A stretch of 64,000 nt of DNA, from positions 72,001 to 136,000 of the forward strand of contig CANTUR010000540.1 in assembly GCA_947683625.1 (NCBI GenBank), written 5' to 3'. Within the stretch, counting starts at the first letter, position 1, and every line of letters starts with the position of its first letter. This document shows, in pieces, positions 22,991 to 35,480 of the stretch. Below the pieces are notes generated by a model, which saw only the letters and a list, made by a program, of their open reading frames with translations, did no database searches and was not told the DNA's origin. This DNA comes from Mallotus nudiflorus (lineage: Eukaryota > Streptophyta > Magnoliopsida > Malpighiales > Euphorbiaceae). A program made the translations under genes and the position numbers.

Positions 22991-23545
22991 CTGGGTGATA
23001 TAAAATCTCATTGTCATAATCTTTCAACAGTTCCAACTATCTCCTCTACCTCAGATTCATATCTCTTTGCTAGAAAATGTACTTAAGGCTCTTGTGATCA
23101 GTAAAAATCTCACAAGTCACCCCATATAGATAATGTCTCCAGATCTTGAGAGCAAAGATCACTACAGCGATCTCTAGGTCGTGAGTAGGATAGTTCTGTT
23201 CATGCTTCTTCAACTGCCTCGAAGCATACGCTATTACCCTACCATTCTGCATTAACACACAACCTAGGCTAACTCTAAAGGCATCACAATACACTATGAA
23301 CTTATCCACTCCATTAGGCAAAGCCAAAACTAGGGTTGTGGTCAACTTGTCCTTCAACAACTGAAAACTATTCTCACAAGCTTCTAACTATTCAAACCTT
23401 ACATTCTTCTGAGTCAAGCGAGTCATAGGAGCTGCAATTCTGGAAAAATCTTGTACAAACCTCCTATAGTACCCGGCTAAACCTAGAAAACTATGAATCT
23501 TAGTAATTAAAGTCGGTCTAGGCCACTCAGACACTGCCTTAATCT
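22991..23545 (-). pseudogene. RNase H of element C
   Basis: Frame 23,360-23,070: VLALPNGVDKFIVYCDAFRVSLGCVLMQ (catalytic Asp), ASRQLKKHEQNYPTHDLEIAV (Glu), YGVTCEIFTDHKSLKYIF (Asp). Canonical chromovirus RNase H; no second RNase H is present, which separates C from the Tat elements. Confidence 0.88.
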
Positions 23546-24360
23546 TTTATGGATCAACCTAGATACCTTCTTTAGACACCACATGTCCAAGAAAAGCAAC
23601 ACTCTCCATCCAGAAATCACACTTCAAGAATTTAGCATAAATTTGATGTTCTCTTAGTGTCTGTAGTACAGTCCTCAAGTGATATACATGCTCTTCCATA
23701 CTCCTCAAATACACCAGTATATCATCGATGAAGACTACCACAAATTGATCCACATATGGTTTGAAACCCTGTTCATCAGGTCCATAAAAGTTATTGGTGC
23801 ATTAGTTAAACCAAAAGACATCACCAGAAACTTATAATGGCCATATCGAGTGTGGAATGCCACTTTAGGAACATCGACTTTGCTGATCTGCAACTGATAA
23901 TAACCCAACCTCAAATCAATCTTGGAAAAGAATTGTGCACCCTGAAGCTAATCAAACAAGTCATCTATCCTCGGGAGAGGATACTTGTTCTTCACTGTCA
24001 CCTTATTCAGCTCTTTATAGTCAATGCATAGTCTCAGGGTACCATCCTTCTTCCTCACAAATAGGACTGGTGCACCCCAAGGAGAAACAATGGGTCTAAT
24101 AAAACCCTTATCTAGCAACTCTTGGAACTGCTCCTTCAACTCTTTCAACTCCGCAGGAGCCATTCTGCAGGGTGGCATAGAAATAAGGGTAGTGCCTGGA
24201 ACCACATATATATAGAACTCAATCTCTCTGTGAGGTGGTAAACCTGGCAACTCCTCAAGGAAAACATCAGGAAATTCACAAGCAACAAGAACATCTATGA
24301 GTGATAACTTCTCCACTAAAGTATCCCTGACTAATGCCAAATATCCTTGACAACCGTTCC
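23546..24360 (-). pseudogene. reverse transcriptase of element C
   Basis: 24,100-23,948 holds the fingers/palm start VLFVRKKDGTLRLCIDYKELN and YPLPRIDDLFD. The FIDD form of the YxDD motif is at about 23,727 (VVVFIDDILVY), then FLKCDFWMESVAFLGHVVS. A stop separates the two long frames near 23,945 and another lies near 23,757. Confidence 0.9.
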
Positions 24361-24980
24361 TTAACAACTTCCTAGCCGTAATAGCTGAAATAAGATTCTG
24401 AGGTGTTGAACTCCTATCACCCACAAACTTAAATTCTTCATCACCAAGAATTCTGAAAATCACCTCTTTACTCCGATAATCCACCACAGCATAGTGCTGA
24501 GATAACCAATCCATACCCAAAATAACATCAAATTCCATCACATTCAATAGAATCAAAACAGCAGACAATTCTCTACCTTCAACAAAAACTGGATAACCAG
24601 AAAGAACAACATCGATGTCCAAAGAATCATTTAGAGGAGTGGCGATAGAAAAAGGAAAAACCATCCTTGAAGCTTACCAATAAGACTTGAAAGCAAAAAT
24701 AAGAGAAACGAATGAATGCGTGGCACCCGGATCAAATAGAACCCATGCATCCAGGTAACAGACAAAAATAATACTTGCCATAACTGCATTAGATGCCTGA
24801 GCATCCTGCTGAGTGAGATGGAAGACTCTGGCATGTCCTCGACCTCCTTGCTGGCTAGTAGAAGCCTAACCAACACCTCTAGCACCTCCTCTGGTACCTC
24901 AAGCATGACCCTGTTGGGGAACAACCTGAGTAGAACTTTGATGTTGGGTTGGAGGCAACTGAAAAGGAATGGGTGCAGCA
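24361..24980 (-). pseudogene. aspartic protease of element C
   Basis: Active-site region LFDPGATHSFVS near 24,725-24,760 (usual DSGA reads DPGA, catalytic Asp kept). It is followed by LSGYPVFVEGRELSAVLI and the second motif VILGMDWLSQHYAVVDY near 24,500, which is strongly typical of Tekay/Del elements. A TAG-type break lies near 24,665. Confidence 0.85.
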
Positions 24981-26172
24981 CTAGCAATCGACTACTAAGG
25001 GAAATATAGAATCTGCGGCTGCTGATAACCAGAGTAAGGACACGATCTAGCAAAATGTCTCATCTGCTTGCATCTGAAACACATCAACGATGTCATGTAA
25101 CACGGTCCTTGATGGACTCTGCCACACGTCTGACATACACTAGCAACTAACCTAGAACTACGACCACTACTGCTACTCGAAGCACCTGACCTAAGTCTGA
25201 ACGGTCTACGCTGACCTCCATAGCCATGTCTACTGCTCTAGTGTACTCTCTGTTGCTGTCTCTGAGTCTGTTGGGCTGGACCCCTCTGTTGACTACTCGA
25301 TCCAATCTGGAAACTCCCTCTGCTGACTACTCGATCCAATCTGAAAACTTAAGTACGGAGTAGTCTGGAATCCACCTAATTGAACACCCAACTGGTAATA
25401 ATCAGGCATAGCTCCTTGCCTGACTAGCCTCAGCTCAATCTCCTTGGCCAACTCTATCACTGACTCTAGAGTAAGGGCCACTGTAGGCATACCAGTAAAT
25501 GCTGAACCTAAACCAGTGACATAGGTAGTGACTACGAAGTACTGGTCTCGCATCAAATTCTCTACATATCTACCAAGCCGAAGGAACTCTCTAGTGTAGC
25601 CCTCAACAAATCTGTCACCTTGGGAAATGCTAGTCAACTGGAGTCTGTAACTCATACGAAGTGGCTATAGGCAGAATCTCCTCATGAATCGCTCTCTGAA
25701 CTGCGCCCAGGTCATTGTCATCATGTATGGCTGGATCATCTGAATAAACCAGTCTAGGGCTAGTCCCTCAACTGACAACTCGACTATCATGATTCGCTAA
25801 TACTCGGTGTGAGTAGTCCGAGTCCTCGTCTCTATCGCATGCAGAAAGTCTAATGGATCAGATGTCCTATTGAATGCAATCCTGCCAACTCTAGCATAGA
25901 ATAACGCTGCCTCAGGGTCAGACATACCCTGTTGATAGGCAGGCTGCACGGGCGGTGCAACTAGAGGTACAGGAATATCCTCGTACTCTAGCCCTACAAG
26001 TTCCTCATCCTGCAGTTCTCTTTGTCTACGGTGACCTGCCGCTCCTCGAGGTCTACCTCTTCTATGACCTCTACCCCTAACTGGCGGCTCAGGAGGTAAA
26101 ACCTCATCCTAGAAGGACTCATCATCCTCGGCCTCATAGACCGGTGGAGCGACACATGCTCACCTCCTCATT
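24981..26172 (-). pseudogene. gag of element C
   Basis: The minus-strand frame starts near ATGAGGAGG at 26,172 (immediately followed by TGA). It runs through an Arg/Gly-rich stretch, ALFYARVGRIAFNRTSDPLDFL, the capsid-like part at 25,655-25,293 (MSYRLQLTSISQGDRF...), and a zinc knuckle CFRCKQMRHFARSC (CX2CX4HX4C, near 25,035-25,076). A 35-bp tandem duplication at about 25,286-25,348 (TGACTACTCGATCCAATCTG twice) sits in the linker. Confidence 0.85.
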
Positions 26173-26354
26173 CTAAAAAGATAAATATAAGGATTCATAC
26201 AAGACAGACAACTAATGGTAACGTAGAAAACTGAATCAAGGAATACTTATCAACATATATTCGCACCTAATTAACTACAGTAGTTTCAAAAGAAAACACG
26301 GCACTGAAAACTAGGGCCACAACTCTCACAATTAAGGCCCTGACACAAAACTCT

Positions 26355-26366
26355 GCTCTGATACTA
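26355..26366 (-). promoter_or_regulatory. primer binding site of element C (tRNA-iMet type)
   Basis: Minus-strand TAGTATCAGAGC, one base from TGGTATCAGAGC complementary to plant initiator tRNA-Met, 5 bases after the end of the 5' LTR. It fixes the element orientation as minus. Confidence 0.85.
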
Positions 26367-26370
26367 ACTT

Positions 26371-29253
26371 TGTCATGACCCAAAACAGGAGGCCATGACC
26401 GGCGCTAGGAATGGGAATTCTTTCGAATCCAGAACCCATAGCAAGCCTTAAAAGAAAAGCATGCACTAAAATAAAATAAATAAGTATTTACGCAGTGGAA
26501 ATTAAATCTCAAATAATAAAATAATTTTCTCAACATCCTTTAGTAAAACAATATCTCATCTCATATCATAAATAAAATTTCTTAATACAATCTTCATAGT
26601 AACACTTTAAATTAAAATCTTATACATGCATAAAATCAATTATAACTACTACTGCAGTTTCTAAAGTACAAAATAAAACTCAAATAAGTAATTTACATAA
26701 TAGGGCAGGAGTAGAAGAAATTTGGCGGATAGGCCTACTACTGAGGTCTGAAGATGAGGACTCTCCTGAAAAAATATCAACGGAGGGGAGTCAGACATCA
26801 CTGAGTGAATTATTATAATATATATACACGTATTACTAAATGTCAAATGCAATCAATCATATGTATATAATAAATATATATACAGGCATGTACACACAGA
26901 TACTAAAAATCACTTTATTTATAATACTGAAAAATACTAGTTTAAGAAGGATCAAATAGAACCCTAAATGATCGCAACCTCAAATAATAATAAACATCAC
27001 TCTAGCCATACAGGTTCACTTGTTTCCAAATAAATTCACTTAATCCTTATTGACAGTAGACTGGCCCTGAGACACTAAGTCGATTGAACTTCAGCAATCT
27101 GACTGTCAGTGTGATTGGCCTGGAGACACTAGGTCAACTGAGCTCCAGCAATCACACCATTAACCACATCACATCTCAAACAAATCAATCAAGTCATACT
27201 CCACAAATAGGTTAGTAATTTAACCTACAATTTATCATCGTACCGGTACGTACTCGGTCCTAGTGTTGCCCACTAGGAAGCACGTTCTATTGATATCCTT
27301 CATTAAAAAATAATCATACATTCGAAAAATAAATAATGCATAATATCATTCATAATAGTAAAATAAACCATATATATACCAGAAATATACCTAAAATAAA
27401 TTAAGTATATTTCGAGTATATATATGTCAGATGAATTCAAATTTATCATAAAATATTCCAAAAAAAATAAACCAATAGTGTACTATAATCATGCAAGTAA
27501 AAATCAATAAAAATAACATGCATTTATTTAGAAATATACCTAAAGTATACTAATACTTTAATAAAACAATTTATGAATAAATTCAATTAAAACATGAATA
27601 TGTGCTAAAACATGCATCCTAAATACAATGTTCATATAAAATGCATCCTGAATATGTACATATAAAATAACAACTTACAGTTGTGCGCTCCTCGAGACGG
27701 GTCCGACAGGTCTGGTCCACTAGGCCTTGATCTCGGCATAACTAATAATAAAATAATAACACAAAAATCAGAATAAATCTAACTTAACTTCTAAAGACTC
27801 AATCTAGGATTACTAATACAGACAGAGAATAGAAATTAGACCCGATGTCACGTTTTATGAGAATTCTACCAAAAATTTGACAGAACTTCTTCTGTAAAAT
27901 AAACATCTCTCTACTTGAAAAGTAGAGCCCGTCCTGCAAGAAAAATACATGTTGAATAAAAATTCTCACAACTCCTTGATCGGGACCCCAAACTACAATT
28001 TCCCCCCGACTGAGGTCCACAATTCACAACAAAATACAATAAAATATATTAAAATTCAATAAATGCCAAAAATGCCCTTTAAGTATCAAAATATAGCAAT
28101 TTAAATATTAAAACACCAAAAGTAATTATTTTACCAAATAATTACTTAAAAACCCTAATAATAATATAATATCAATAAAAATCGATATTTCTCGATAATT
28201 CCACAAATATTAATAAAATTTCATTTTATAAATCCAAATTATTTAATTAGTCCAAAAATATATAAAAATTACTAAAAATCCATTTATTTACAAAAATAGT
28301 ATATTTATATAATTTGAAAATAATTTTTGAAAAATAGTATTAATTAGTTAAAATTAGTAAATAATTTGTAAAAATCATTTTTATACCTCAATAATTATTA
28401 AAACCAATTAAATTTAATATTAAACCAAAATCATCACCAAATTTCCAAATGCCCCTAATATATAAAAATGCACATAAAATACTAATAATATTAAAAAAAT
28501 TCAATAAAAATTATATAATTACACAAAAATTATTTTCTCAACATATTATTCACTAAAATCAACAAATATACTTAATTAACCAATAATTACTAACAAAATA
28601 TATATTTAACCTAAATTTCCAAAAATAACATAAACTAAAAATAATTATAAAAAATTAAACAAAATATACAAAAATTATAAATTAAATTCTAAAATTAATA
28701 TTAGCCACCACCAAAAATCACAATTTCATAATTTATTTCATTAATTTACGAAAATGATAAAATAATTAGAAATTCACAAAAATCAAAATAATTCCCAAAA
28801 ATTACACAAAAATTATGAGATGTAGATTAAGCTAAAGGAACAACTTTTGTGAAGGAACTAAGCATGAATCAAGCAAGAATTATTAAAAAAAAATAAAAAA
28901 CCCAAGAATGGCCAAAAATGAAAAAGAGTTTAAAACCCTACAAAATTGTGTTTTCAAGCTACAAAAAGCTTGAAATCCTCCTTATGAAGTTTCAGGAGTC
29001 CAACGGCACCGAAATCATCAATTTTGGTGGCCGAAAATGACTTGAACGAATGAGGGAATGATTTTCGCTATTCCGACTTCCACATGCTACAAACAGTGCC
29101 GGAGAAGGTGACTGATGGCGGCGGCGATGTGAGCAGGTGGAGGAGGCACTCTGCCAGCTGGTGAATGAAAGAAACACACACACACATATATTAATATATT
29201 CCTTACTAATATTAATAATATACTCACTTAAATAAATAATAAACCCTAATGCA

Positions 29254-29300
<47 letters not shown>

Positions 29301-29379
29301 ATGTATAAAATAGTGTGATTTAATAAAATAAAATGACATTAAAATGAAATATACTAAGTTAAATATCATTCAAAATAAG

Positions 29380-29445
<66 letters not shown>

Positions 29446-29590
29446 CACAAATAAATTATCCAAATACTAGTTAACATAAAATAATAATAATATAACTCAT
29501 TAATCGATAAATATTCAAATATTGTTTTAAATTATTAACACTGCATATCCTATTTTAAAATAAAATAATTTAAAAACTCGGGTTATAACA
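26371..29590 (-). mobile_element. 5' LTR of element C
   Basis: 3220 bp. In own orientation begins TGTTATAACCC at 29,590 and ends CATGACA at 26,371. Contains a two-unit repeat of CTGRGACACTARGTC at 27,066 and 27,122, and (TA)n at 29,256-29,297 and 29,382-29,443. Confidence 0.92.
29256..29443. repeat. TA microsatellites in the right LTR of element C
   Basis: AT run 29,256-29,297 and TA run 29,382-29,443. The second corresponds to 21,129-21,180 of the left LTR. Confidence 0.95.
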
Positions 29591-29770
29591 GGGTGAAAGA
29601 GAAAGATTGGAAGAAAAGAAGATGAGGAGAAGAGGGTGAGGCCCACTTGATGAAATAAAGAACCAAATGGCCCAAGCCCCACTAAAAAAATGAGAATTTT
29701 CGCATCACTGCTCGGGTGTACCCCAAAATCAATCTTTGGACAAGAATGATTTGATTGAAGCATTAGGAAG
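29591..29770. other. element B sequence right of element C
   Basis: Continuation of B after the insertion: GGGTG flank, purine-rich stretch, no ORF of note. On the minus strand it would be the upstream promoter region of the antisense PMD gene before element C arrived. Confidence 0.5.
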
Positions 29771-29945
29771 AACAAGCGTCTGGTTGGGTTTGAATTCTCG
29801 AAGTGTGTAAAGGAATAAGTGTTTGTCGAGTTTGAATCCCCAAAGTGCGCGGAGGAATAAGCATCTGGTCGGGTTTAAATCCCCAAAGTGCACATCTCAA
29901 GAGGTGTCTGGTCGAGTTTGAATCCCCGAAGTGCATTCTTCTTTT
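29771..29945 (+). repeat. four-unit minisatellite, about 45-55 bp
   Basis: Units share GTYTGGTYGRGTTTGAATYCCCRAAGTGC (variants), with ends near 29,800, 29,851, 29,893 and 29,935. 3' non-coding region of element B. Confidence 0.8.
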
Positions 29946-30375
29946 ACTGAGTAACTCTCGAGCAAGGAAAAGTTGAGTTTTATGCTAAACTATAATGAGT
30001 AACTGATTGGGCTAGGAAAACCTGAGGGAATACGGTTATGTTTCATCCCTTTTTACTGAGTGGAGTTTGGGCCATGCTCAATATTCATGCCAAACTATAA
30101 TGAGTAATTGATCAGGCCAGGAAAACCTAAGTAACATGGTTATACTTCATTTCTTTTACTAAGTGACTTCTCGAGCTAGGAAAACTTGGGAATCATGCCA
30201 AATTTATAATGAGTAGCTAATCGAGTTAGCTTAACCCGAGGATCATGACTACATTTCCCTTCTATCTCCACTGAGTGAAGATTGAGCCATGCTAGAGATT
30301 CACGTCCAAATTACTAATGAGTGACTAATTGGGCCAGGAAAACTTGAGGAACATAATCACATTTCAGAGAAAAAG
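29946..30375 (+). repeat. tandem repeat, about 105-125 bp units
   Basis: Four to five units containing ACTGAGTRA, GCCATGCT/GCTAGGAAAAC, CAAACTATAATGAGTAAYTGAT and GGCCAGGAAAACYTGAG, ending in ACATTTC/TTCATCCC. It is next to the PPT of element B, as the minisatellites are in element A, though the sequences are unrelated. Confidence 0.8.
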
Positions 30376-30520
30376 CTCAACCTTTTGGGTTTAAATTCCC
30401 AAGACTGACAACCTGAGTGAAGCTCGCAGGTTAGGTATGTCATTCTTACTCTCTATTTAATGTGCATGTTGCTTTTTTGAAAAATTATTTTAAAAAAAAA
30501 ATTTGATTTTTAAAACAACC

Positions 30521-30532
30521 AAGGGGGCAAAC
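30521..30532 (+). promoter_or_regulatory. polypurine tract of element B
   Basis: AAGGGGGCAAAC abuts TGTGGACACT of the LTR at 30,533, marking that LTR as the 3' one. Confidence 0.8.
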
Positions 30533-32421
30533 TGTGGACACTGTTAGTTTGATCAACTCACAACAAAACCTGGTGATAAGAAAATTTGAGTTTTGAATGC
30601 AAGGGGAGCCCGAGACCTCTCTAAAATTGACTCTGAAAGCTCAAACACTAAGCCAAACCCAAAAAAAAAATAAATCCAAGCCCACAAATACCATATCTAA
30701 GCCCAAAATAGAAGCTAAAGCCCAAGCCCGTTGCCTCTTGACCCAAAGGCCCTGACCTGGCCTAGGTGAAAAGGCGTCACCTTCACCTCATCGACGCCTT
30801 ATTGAAGAGGCATCGCCTCCTCACACCTACTCTTTATAACATTAAATGCCATTAATGACAGTAGTTGGAAGCCCACCTGTTGAGGATTTAGTCACTTTTG
30901 GACATAAAGAAAAGGAAAAAAGGTAGGAGAGAGCCTAAGGAATGAAAAAAGGTAATGGGAGAGGGTGAGAATAAGTTTTTAAAAATTGGAAAAAGGAAAA
31001 GGGTGAGAGGCTTTAAAAGGGAATGTGGAGGCATGAGAGAGCGGGTTAGCAAAAAGTTTGGTAATTGAGGGGAAAAAACATCTGGAAAGGGGAGGAAAAG
31101 AATACAGAGAAAAGGAAAAAAATAAAAGAAAGAAAGGAGAAGAAGGGGAAGAGATTTTGAGGCATTAAGGGACTTGATTCTTAAGAAGAGTAAGGAGCCT
31201 ACTTGTATTCAAAACCATTCCTCCATCAACTAAGCTCAAAGGGCTTAATTAGGAGCATCAATTTGTCCAAGACAATGAGTCCCCTCATTTCTAAGTTTGA
31301 ACTCTTTATCTTCATTATAAGTGTTGATTTCTTATTCTTTTATGTGTTTTCTTGAGTTATATTACTCATTTGAAGTTATTGAGGAGCATGGTTGCATGAG
31401 ATATTGAATATTTAATTGTTGGTACTTGTATATTTATGTATATTTCTCATTTATGTGCTTTATTATTACGTTTCTTAAGATCTAAGAAATGTAGAGTGTT
31501 CCTACCTTTGTTGAACATGCAACGTCTCTTCCCTTTATGATGATGCGACGGAGGCCTGTCTGATTATGCCTTGATTCTCTATCTGTATTTTGCATGTTAG
31601 GTATGATTTTCGTGTTTAATTTGTGATTTTTTGAGATTATGCATGATTCCTATGTAGATTGATATTGTTCCCATGTTATTTCCCTTTTTATGATATTTAG
31701 TGAACTATTTTATGAGTTTATTTTCATTCATTTTTTGTGAATACTATTTATTGATGATTTGTAAATATTATTGTTATTGTTGTATGGAATTAACCTATTT
31801 ATTGTAAGAATTATTTAGTGATTTTCAATCACTAGATGTTCACCATATTTATCATTTTTTAGAGTATTAATTTGTATAATTAATTAGTTTATTTTTGGTT
31901 TATGTATGGTTTATTATTAGTATTTTTACATTTATTTACACCAAAAGTTGTAATCCTTAATCCCTCTCCCCTTTTATTTGGAATGTATGGTTGTAAATTA
32001 TTTTTATTTATTTTATTTATTTATTTGTGATTGAATGTCAGGGATTTAAGCTTAAAATAGACTAATGTGCAAACTTGGAATAAAATATAAAATTGGAAAC
32101 CAACCGCAATTTGCATGTTAATAAGGAAATGATTTAATAATCAAAGGTAATAAAATACAAAACACACACAGAGGCCAATCGTAAGGTTGGGTGGGCATTC
32201 TAAAAGCCCATACCTAGTTTCCAAATCTGATCTCTGATGACGACTTTTGGGAACCTCTATGGAATCTAGTTGTTGTATAGCGTGTCCCGACTTTTATCCA
32301 AGTGGCGACTCCATCTCTGTTTTGGGCCCCAAGCCCACTGTGCATTTCCTAGTGAGCCTCGAGCTCGCACAATGCCATGGTCACCAACACTTGGGCGCAC
32401 GACTAAACCCCATCGCCTGCA
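30533..32421 (+). mobile_element. 3' LTR of element B (LTR family 2, 1889 bp)
   Basis: TGTGGACACT...CGCCTGCA. Homologous along its length to the 5' LTR of element E (51,578-53,525) and, inverted, to that of D. GAGGC palindromes (30,771-30,819; GAGGCATCGCCTC at 30,807) are followed by TTTATAAC at 30,833. PBS-like TGGCGACTCCA lies at 32,303-32,313. The right flank CTTAC belongs to D. Confidence 0.92.
30771..30840 (+). promoter_or_regulatory. GAGGC palindromes and TATA-like box in the LTR of element B
   Basis: AAGGCGTCACCTTC, then CGACGCCTT, then GAGGCATCGCCTC (30,807-30,819), then TCTTTATAAC 14 bp on. The same arrangement occurs in element E (51,791-51,861). A promoter role is inferred from the TATA-like box and the position in the LTR. 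Confidence 0.5.
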
Positions 32422-32559
32422 CTTACCCTTTCAAGTTTTCCAACTAACTATTTTTTTCTCTCTCTTTTTACATGTCCTTAATTTTTTCCTGGACTGCCTC
32501 TTTCAAGGTTTTCAATCTAGTAGGATCCCTTTTTTTTTCTTTAATTTTTGCCTAAACAA

Positions 32560-33740
32560 CCTCTTTTGAGGTTTTCTCCCTAGTAAGACTTTACAGAAAG
32601 TATTTATTAAGCTTGTCCAAGTTGATGGGCTCCTTGAATTCATTTCTTCTAAATTAGACAAAATAGTAGTGCCCTTGGAAAATAACTTCTTTACTAGATA
32701 TGGACTCTTCTAATTTGGCTTGAACTTTCACCGCAAGATAGCCATGATTGTCTTAGTGAGCTTTAGCACCAAGTCACCCTCTTTAGTCTTGCCTGGCTTA
32801 ATCTTCTTATTATAAGCTCCGGCTATCCTCTTCTGATACAGTTGGGAGTGATACATGGCTTTTGGTTTTTTTCATCCAATAATACTAACTACCCCAATTG
32901 GCTTTCTACCCACTAGTATTCAAGGATTTTGAATTCCAAGAGAACCCTTAATGATTGAATCTTAACCTCCACTGGTAATACGGCTTCACACCTATACAAA
33001 GTTTCCCTAGTTGATGCTCTAACAGTGGCTCTATATCCTCACAATGCAATTTGTAGATAGATTTCCAATCTTTATAATTCTCCAGTATTTTAGACATAAT
33101 CCTCTTCACATTCTTATTTGCCACCTCTACTGCTCCATTTGCCTGTGGTCTATATGGAGATGATTTATGATGCTTAATTTTATATTCCTTCAACAATGTA
33201 GCCATTTCTACTTTAAATTGAATACCATTATTAGTAATAATATGATGAGGTAACCCATATCTGCATATTATGTTCTTTTTTATAAACCTTGCCATTTGTT
33301 TTGCCCCGACAGTTATGATTGATTCCACTTTAACCTATTTAGAGAAATAATCAATTTCCACCATAATATAACAATGACCATTAGATGCCTTCGGCTTTAT
33401 TTCTCTAATAATATAAATTCCCCAGGTTGTGAATGGCCACAAAGAAGTCAACCCTTGAAGTTCCATAAAAGGCAGGTGGCTCACATCTCCATACACTTAA
33501 TAGTTATGGCATTTCTTTACAAACTTCACACAATTAGCTTCCATGGTCAACCAAAAGTACCCCTGACGAGCTATTTTCTTCGTAAGAACTATTCCATTCA
33601 TATGCTGTCCATATACACCTTCGTGAATCACTTCCATGACTTTCCAGGCCTTGTCTTTATCAATGCATCTTAGATGTTCCCTAGTCGACATTCTTTTATA
33701 CGACATCCTATTATGGCTAATGAATTATTAAGAAAACATC
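32560..33740 (-). pseudogene. integrase of element D
   Basis: Frames 33,706-33,497 (HEGV..QHMNG, CVKFVKKCHNY: last zinc Cys is Tyr) and 33,328-32,948 (KNIICRYGLPHHIITNNG, SPYRPQANGAVEVANKN). First catalytic Asp (WGID in E) reads WGIY near 33,440, the second (TDNG) reads TNNG; the Glu is kept. A frameshift near 33,050 diverts the C-terminus, and the GDLVLK-type end can be seen near 32,780. Confidence 0.85.
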
Positions 33741-34240
33741 CTTAAAGACATAACAGGGGGTTTGAGACTTTATAAAAAAAAGAGGTTTGACTTCTATCTA
33801 TTTTCCTCCTTCCCATATTGAAGGTAAAATGGCCAAGCATGTACCATTTGATTCTCCTCTCGTGGAAAATGTACAAATCTATATTGCGTGAAAGATAACA
33901 AAATAGTAACTGAGTAATCCCAGTATTATCTTAGCCTATCTTTTCTTACTTTCCATTTATTAGAAATTTGTTTTATTACCAACATAGAGTCTTCGTACAC
34001 ATGATCTCCTTCACCCCCACATTCTATAGTGTTTCCAACTAAAAAATGTAAGCTTCATATTCAACTTGATTATTTGTTACTTCAAATTCTAACTTTTTTG
34101 CCATCAACATCATCTCTCATCCTGATGTGATCAGAATTATATCAATGCCTACTCCTTTGTTATTAACTGCCCTAATAAAGTACATTGTCCATCCTTGGAC
34201 CTCTATTGCCCCCCCCCCAAATGCTCATCTAGAAATTCTA
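33741..34240 (-). pseudogene. second RNase H of element D
   Basis: WTMYFIRAVNNKGVGID (Asp of MYFD replaced by Ile), KLEFEVTNNQVEYEAYIF, then a broken end. TAG stops follow; CCCCCCCCC at 34,210-34,218 causes a likely frameshift just before the domain. Confidence 0.75.
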
Positions 34241-35480
34241 GCTCTCATTCCTTTTCATTATCTATCAAACTTTGAGCTAAAAAATCTTCTATTGCTCTTC
34301 CTTTTACTACTTCCTTTGCCATGTAGTCTATATCAAACTTAGTGAGCAAGACTAGCCATCTAACTAATTTTCCTATAAGTGATGGGGTCTATTGAAGATA
34401 TCTAAGGGGGTCGTGTTTAAAGACTACTTGTACTTTGTAAGAATGGAAATAATGTTAGAGCTTCTTAGTTGCCTAAATCATAGCCAAACACGTCTTCTTT
34501 ACCAGATTATAATTGGCTTTATATTGTAGAAGTTTCTTACTCAAGCAATATACTACGTGCTCAACCTTTCCTTCACCCTCTTGAGCTAACATCACACCTA
34601 CTGCATCCTTCTCAATTACCAGATAAACAAAATTAGACATTTACTCGACCTTAATGGCTATAAGACTAAGGGATTCATCAATAATTCTTAATAGTTTCAA
34701 AATCATGCTGACACCTATTATACCAAATTATGGGTTGATTCTTTCTCAAGAGTTTAAATATTATCTCATAAATGGCAGTCAACTTGGCTATAAATCTACT
34801 GATGTATTGCAATCACCCAATGAACCCCCTAACCTTTTTCTTATTTTTTGGCGCAAGCATCTCTTTGATTGCTTTGACCGTATCCAGATCCACCTCTCTT
34901 CCATTCTGGCTGACAGTATACCCTAACATATTCCTAGAGGTTACTCTAAAAAAACACTTCTTCGAGTTTAATATAGGTTGTACTTTTCAGCCCTTGCCAG
35001 GAACTTGTCTAAAGTCTCAAAGTGTCCTTTTTTAGTTGGAGATTTTACTATCATATCATCCACATATACTTTTATCTCTTTATGGATCATGTCATATAGC
35101 AAGGTGGTAGCCATCCTCTGATAAATTGCTCCTGCATTTTGCAACCCAAATGGCATAACTAAGTAACAATAGAAACCCTATTCAGTGGTAAAAGATGTTT
35201 TTAGCTTATTGATTACTGCCATTAGGATTTGATTACACCCCAAGAAGCTTTCTATGAAAGAATACATCACATTATAAGTTGCACTATCTACTAGTGTGTC
35301 AATATGTGGTAAAGGGAAGTCATCTTTTAGGCAAGCTTTGTTTAAATCCCTATAATCTACGCACATTCTAACCCTCCCATCTTTCTTAGGAACCGAAACT
35401 ATATTTTCTAACCATTGGGTGTCTTCCACTACTTCCAAGAATTTTGCTCTCAGCTACTTTTCAACTTCTTCCTTAATTAA
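34241..35480 (-). pseudogene. reverse transcriptase and RNase H of element D
   Basis: 35,438-35,178: TQWLENIVSVPKKDGRVRMC, DYRDLNKACLKDDFPLPHID. 35,156-34,968: MPFGLQNAGAIYQRMATTLL and VYVDDMIVKSP (YxDD kept). RNase H pieces near 34,620-34,380 include KDAVGVMLAQEGEGKVEHVV and LSKKLLQYKANYN. Stops separate the pieces. Confidence 0.88.

Larger units (their letters stand above)
17894..29590 (-). mobile_element. Element C: Tekay/Del-type chromovirus, complete with two LTRs
   Basis: 11.7 kb between direct flanks GAGTG (17,889-17,893) and GGGTG (29,591-29,595), a 5-bp target duplication with one transition. LTRs TGTYATAACCC...TGACA (own orientation) are 3220 bp (5', right) and 3436 bp (3', left). 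The length difference is mostly a microsatellite-rich block (about 20,680-20,900) absent from the right copy. iMet-type PBS, gag-pol order gag-PR-RT-RH-INT and a C-terminal chromodomain assign it to the Tekay/Del clade. Frames are broken by stops, so it is not expected to be autonomous. Confidence 0.92.
9765..32421 (+). mobile_element. Element B: Tat-lineage Ty3/gypsy retrotransposon (LTR family 2), interrupted
   Basis: The visible parts are 9765-17,893 and 29,591-32,421. Element C (17,894-29,590) is inserted between them, and element A interrupts its RT at 9764/9765. Order: RT, RNase H, second RNase H, integrase, two antisense genes, tandem repeats, PPT, 3' LTR. The dual RNase H places it in the Tat lineage. 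Pol is closely similar throughout to that of element E, and the LTR is the same family, so B and E are sister copies. Right flank CTTAC belongs to element D. The 5' half lies outside the window. Confidence 0.85.

Noticed and set aside
31520..31560. Extra GAGGC palindromes at this place in the LTR of B, as in 52,590-52,666 of E
   Set aside because: Only degenerate half-sites (CGACGGAGGCC) are present in B, so it was not listed with the clear sites.
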